A DNA stretch of 64,000 nt. It comes from Dechloromonas sp. HYN0024 (GTDB taxonomy: Bacteria > Pseudomonadota > Gammaproteobacteria > Burkholderiales > Rhodocyclaceae). A program made the translations under genes and the position numbers. The stretch lies in assembly GCF_003441615.1 (NCBI RefSeq), contig NZ_CP031842.1, positions 2,002,501 through 2,066,500 of the forward strand. The letters run 5' to 3'. Of the stretch, positions 62,901-64,000 are shown piece after piece; position 1 is the first letter of the stretch; each line of letters starts with the position of its first letter. Under the pieces are notes generated by a model that saw nothing but the letters and a program-made list of their open reading frames with translations, searched no databases and was not told the DNA's origin.

Positions 62901-63009
62901 TTACGACTTTACCTCGGCCCTGCCGGTACAAATCATGAAGGAAATGGAACCCGCCCTGCGCCCGCTGATCGCCGACCGACCAGCGGCCGAAGGAAAGTGC
63001 AAGGGCTGA
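59989..63009 (+). CDS. Large bifunctional penicillin-binding protein-like enzyme (GT51 plus transpeptidase)
   Basis: 1006 aa. One N-terminal membrane helix (FFLATLGLGAVIAGVTWIEL), then a GT51 transglycosylase region with E164 in FIENRDLLDASSPKHNP and GGSTLATQIEKFRH, then a penicillin-binding domain with S493-S-A-K496 (SxxK) and K919-T-G-T-G (KTG). The catalytic pair motifs are present, but the GT51 loop (ENRDLLD instead of EDxxFxxH) and long inserts make it unlike PBP1a/1b. It may polymerise special peptidoglycan. Flanked by the sulfur operon terminator and the AckA-like fusion gene; likely its own transcript. Confidence 0.82.
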   Translation: MASLTPQAPQKFLKSKFFLATLGLGAVIAGVTWIELQDSGFQASYFAEQAKASTWTVEAGVDKDIWLPSAGPYEQRLGYAQINAFLPRLTGAGFTVTAQARQSQGFRSIVGRGHFPIYHEKSRAGLSILDRNDRSLYDSQYPRVQYASFEAIPPVLVEALLFIENRDLLDASSPKHNPAVDWGRLTRVAAGQSMRHIGLGGGRAGGSTLATQIEKFRHSPGGRTHDTDDKYHQMMSAALRAYQDGEENLPARRRIVLDFVNSVPLGGIPGYGEVNGLGDGLWAWYGQKFDAINQLLADPKANLTERAKAFKQALSLFVAQRRPSGLLGDTTGRLNALTDSYIRLLADDQKIPADLREAALQVQITPARQARPGEDVSFVERKAVNEIRGTLGDLLDVENLYALDRYDLTVHSTLDGPSQQAVTRILNRLADPAFVACAGLREARLLDRGNPKQVNYSLTLYERTPTANVLRIQADNLDQPLDINAGTKLDLGSSAKFRTLVSYLLVVADLHKRYGQMTPEELTKVKLHPADRLSLWAIEALRAKPETTLEALLEAAMERRYSANPGETFFTGGGIHRFGNFKHEDDSKVPSVAEALEQSVNLVFVRIMHDVVHYHAYEAVDAPARGLRDKDDEDTRQAFLNRFAEREGLGFLRTYWHKYRDVAPEERLEVLSDSVPSRPVPQAAAYLSVNPKSDFAAFATYMRKQLGDKAGTDAGLRRLFDTHATRQYNLADQGYLARVHPLELWLVRHLQNEPKATLKDIVPASVEARRDASKWLFATRFKHAQQVRIDIVVEVAAFERIADEWRRLGYPFEHLVPSLATSIGSSADRPAALAELMGIVVNDGIRRPTVRIDELHFAANTPFETRLQRQPEPGERVMPAEVAQVTRRALLRVVNSGTARRIKDAYRDHDEKPLLMGGKTGTGDHRSKVIGADGGVRSAKVMNRAATFAFYIGDRFYGVVTAFVPGAKAAGYDFTSALPVQIMKEMEPALRPLIADRPAAEGKCKG

Positions 63010-63030
63010 CATCAAAAGTTCACCGATGAA

Positions 63031-63055
63031 CACTTTGCTGCAACGCAGCAAAGTG
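63031..63055 (+). repeat. Inverted repeat between the PBP and AckA-like fusion genes
   Basis: CACTTTGCTGC, loop AAC, GCAGCAAAGTG: a perfect 11-bp stem without T tract, 22 bases after the PBP stop and 47 bases before the next ATG. Probably an operator or an mRNA hairpin. Confidence 0.5.
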
Positions 63056-63101
63056 GTAGTCTCTCGCTCAAATAAAAAAAACCAAACAAGCGAGAAACAG
63101 C

Positions 63102-64000
63102 ATGAGCGAAATTGACCTGAAACGCTTTTTCCTGGAGCAGGTTCGCCTGTTCGAAAACTTCCCGGCCGACAAGGTCGAGGAAATCGTCATCAGATCCCGT
63201 CTGGCCACCTACGAAGGCAACGAAGCCATTCTCGAAACGGGTGACGAGGGCCGTTTCATCGGTGTCGTGATCAGCGGCCACGCTGAGATTTCGATGACCG
63301 ACAACACCGGCACCCGGGCCGTCATCACCCAGTTGGGCGTCGGTGACGTCTTCGGCGTGATGTCCGTGCTGACCGGCGACCGCATCGTCGCCGATGTCAT
63401 CGCCGGCAACCGCTGCTTCGTGCTGATGATCCCGCAGGAAGTCTTCAACGCCCACATCCTGACCAGCCCCAAGGCCGTCGGCTATCTGTCGCGCCTGCTC
63501 GCCGACCGCACCCGCGCCATGTCGGTCGACCTCGGCACCGCACAGGCCAACGCCATTGTCCGGGCCACCGACCCCTACGCCCTGTCGCTGATCACCAACC
63601 AGCCGGGCAAGGTCGTCGTTCTCAATGTCGGCATCACGCAGATTCATTTTGGCATCTACGACACCGAAATGAGCGGTGCCGACGTGCATGGCATCATCGA
63701 CCATGCCGACCAGCAAGTCACCCTTATCACGGTCAAGGTCGGCACCCAGCAAAAGACCATCGAACATTCCCCGTTCAAGCTCTCCGACCTGTTCAAGGTG
63801 ATGCAGGAAGCCACCGCCCTGCTCGGCGAGTCGCTCACCTTCCATCCGGAAGATGTCAGCGCCATCGGCCATCGCGTCGTGCATGGCGGCAACAAGTTCT
63901 CCAGTTCGGTGGTCATCACCCCCTCGGTGATCGCCGATATCGAGGAACTCTCGGTCTTCGCACCCCTGCACAACCCGGTCAACGTGGCCGGCATCCGCGT
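63102..64000 (+). CDS. Cyclic nucleotide-binding domain fused to acetate kinase-like domain (3' end outside window)
   Basis: At least 299 aa. Residues about 10-130 form a CRP-like cNMP-binding domain (FLEQVRLFENFP, GVGDVFGVMSVL), lacking the HTH. From about 165 an acetokinase domain begins: KVVVLNVGITQIHFGIYDTE, then IGHRVVHGGNKFSSSVVI and FAPLHNPVNVAGI, all standard AckA regions. But the usual NxGSSSxKF phosphate motif is NVGITQIHF. The C-terminal half is outside. The ATG at 63102 has GAGAAAC upstream only. Could be a regulator or an allosteric kinase; uncertain whether catalytic. Confidence 0.85.
   Translation, partial: MSEIDLKRFFLEQVRLFENFPADKVEEIVIRSRLATYEGNEAILETGDEGRFIGVVISGHAEISMTDNTGTRAVITQLGVGDVFGVMSVLTGDRIVADVIAGNRCFVLMIPQEVFNAHILTSPKAVGYLSRLLADRTRAMSVDLGTAQANAIVRATDPYALSLITNQPGKVVVLNVGITQIHFGIYDTEMSGADVHGIIDHADQQVTLITVKVGTQQKTIEHSPFKLSDLFKVMQEATALLGESLTFHPEDVSAIGHRVVHGGNKFSSSVVITPSVIADIEELSVFAPLHNPVNVAGIR

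Noticed and set aside
1..64000. CRISPR arrays, insertion sequences, tRNA and rRNA genes
   Set aside because: No regularly spaced repeats, no transposase frames, no terminal inverted repeats with target duplication, and no cloverleaf text noticed by eye.

Overview
The window is a stretch of bacterial chromosome with high GC content and dense, mostly short-spaced genes. Gene content (sdhCDA next to a GntR regulator and mdh, a DUF2863 gene beside bioA, a three-component aromatic monooxygenase with a TodST-type sensor, an assimilatory APS reductase beside a DUF934 gene) points to a betaproteobacterium of the Rhodocyclales, close to Dechloromonas or Azoarcus. That placement is an inference from gene families and synteny; no search was run. 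I see no rRNA, tRNA, CRISPR array, insertion sequence or prophage.

Layout. 0-5 kb: TCA-cycle block (sdhC-sdhD-sdhA on the minus strand, a GntR regulator, mdh, a CitE-like lyase, truC). 5-12 kb: a CBS protein, a small periplasmic phosphate-binding-like protein with a porin-like protein, a nitronate monooxygenase-like flavoprotein, NnrS, an LLM flavoprotein and an EamA exporter. 12-22 kb: a complete aromatic (toluene/benzene type) diiron monooxygenase operon tmoABCDEF, a TodX-like outer-membrane channel, a terminator, then a double-kinase TodS-like sensor and its TodT-like regulator. 22-34 kb: housekeeping genes (rlmF, psd, acnB, MoxR/VWA pair, trmB-like, dusC). 34-37.3 kb: a LysR regulator, two tandem TerB-like genes with duplicated promoter regions, and a TerC/Alx transporter preceded by a yybP-ykoY (manganese) riboswitch. 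37-46.5 kb: PIN protein, triple rhodanese, yaaA, and the biotin genes bioA, bioF, bioH, bioC, bioD. 46.5-54.6 kb: a c-di-GMP-flavoured neighbourhood (Hpt, HD-GYP regulator, degenerate EAL-HDOD protein), yciB-yciI-bolA-ppiC, a secreted serine protease, and a c-di-GMP-I riboswitch with its own promoter but no obvious downstream gene. 54.9-59.8 kb: sulfate assimilation (CysB-type regulator divergent from a TauE exporter, a siroheme reductase, DUF934, cysH). 60-64 kb: an unusual large bifunctional penicillin-binding protein and the start of a cyclic-nucleotide-binding domain fused to an acetate-kinase-like domain, cut by the window end.

The most interesting items are the orphan c-di-GMP riboswitch transcript (about 52.14-52.44 kb), the duplicated LysR-adjacent promoter controlling two TerB-like paralogues next to a riboswitch-controlled TerC, the cNMP-binding/acetate kinase fusion with an altered phosphate-binding motif, two dispersed members of an unnamed small protein family (24.7 and 42.7 kb), and inverted repeats placed between subunit genes in the monooxygenase operon.
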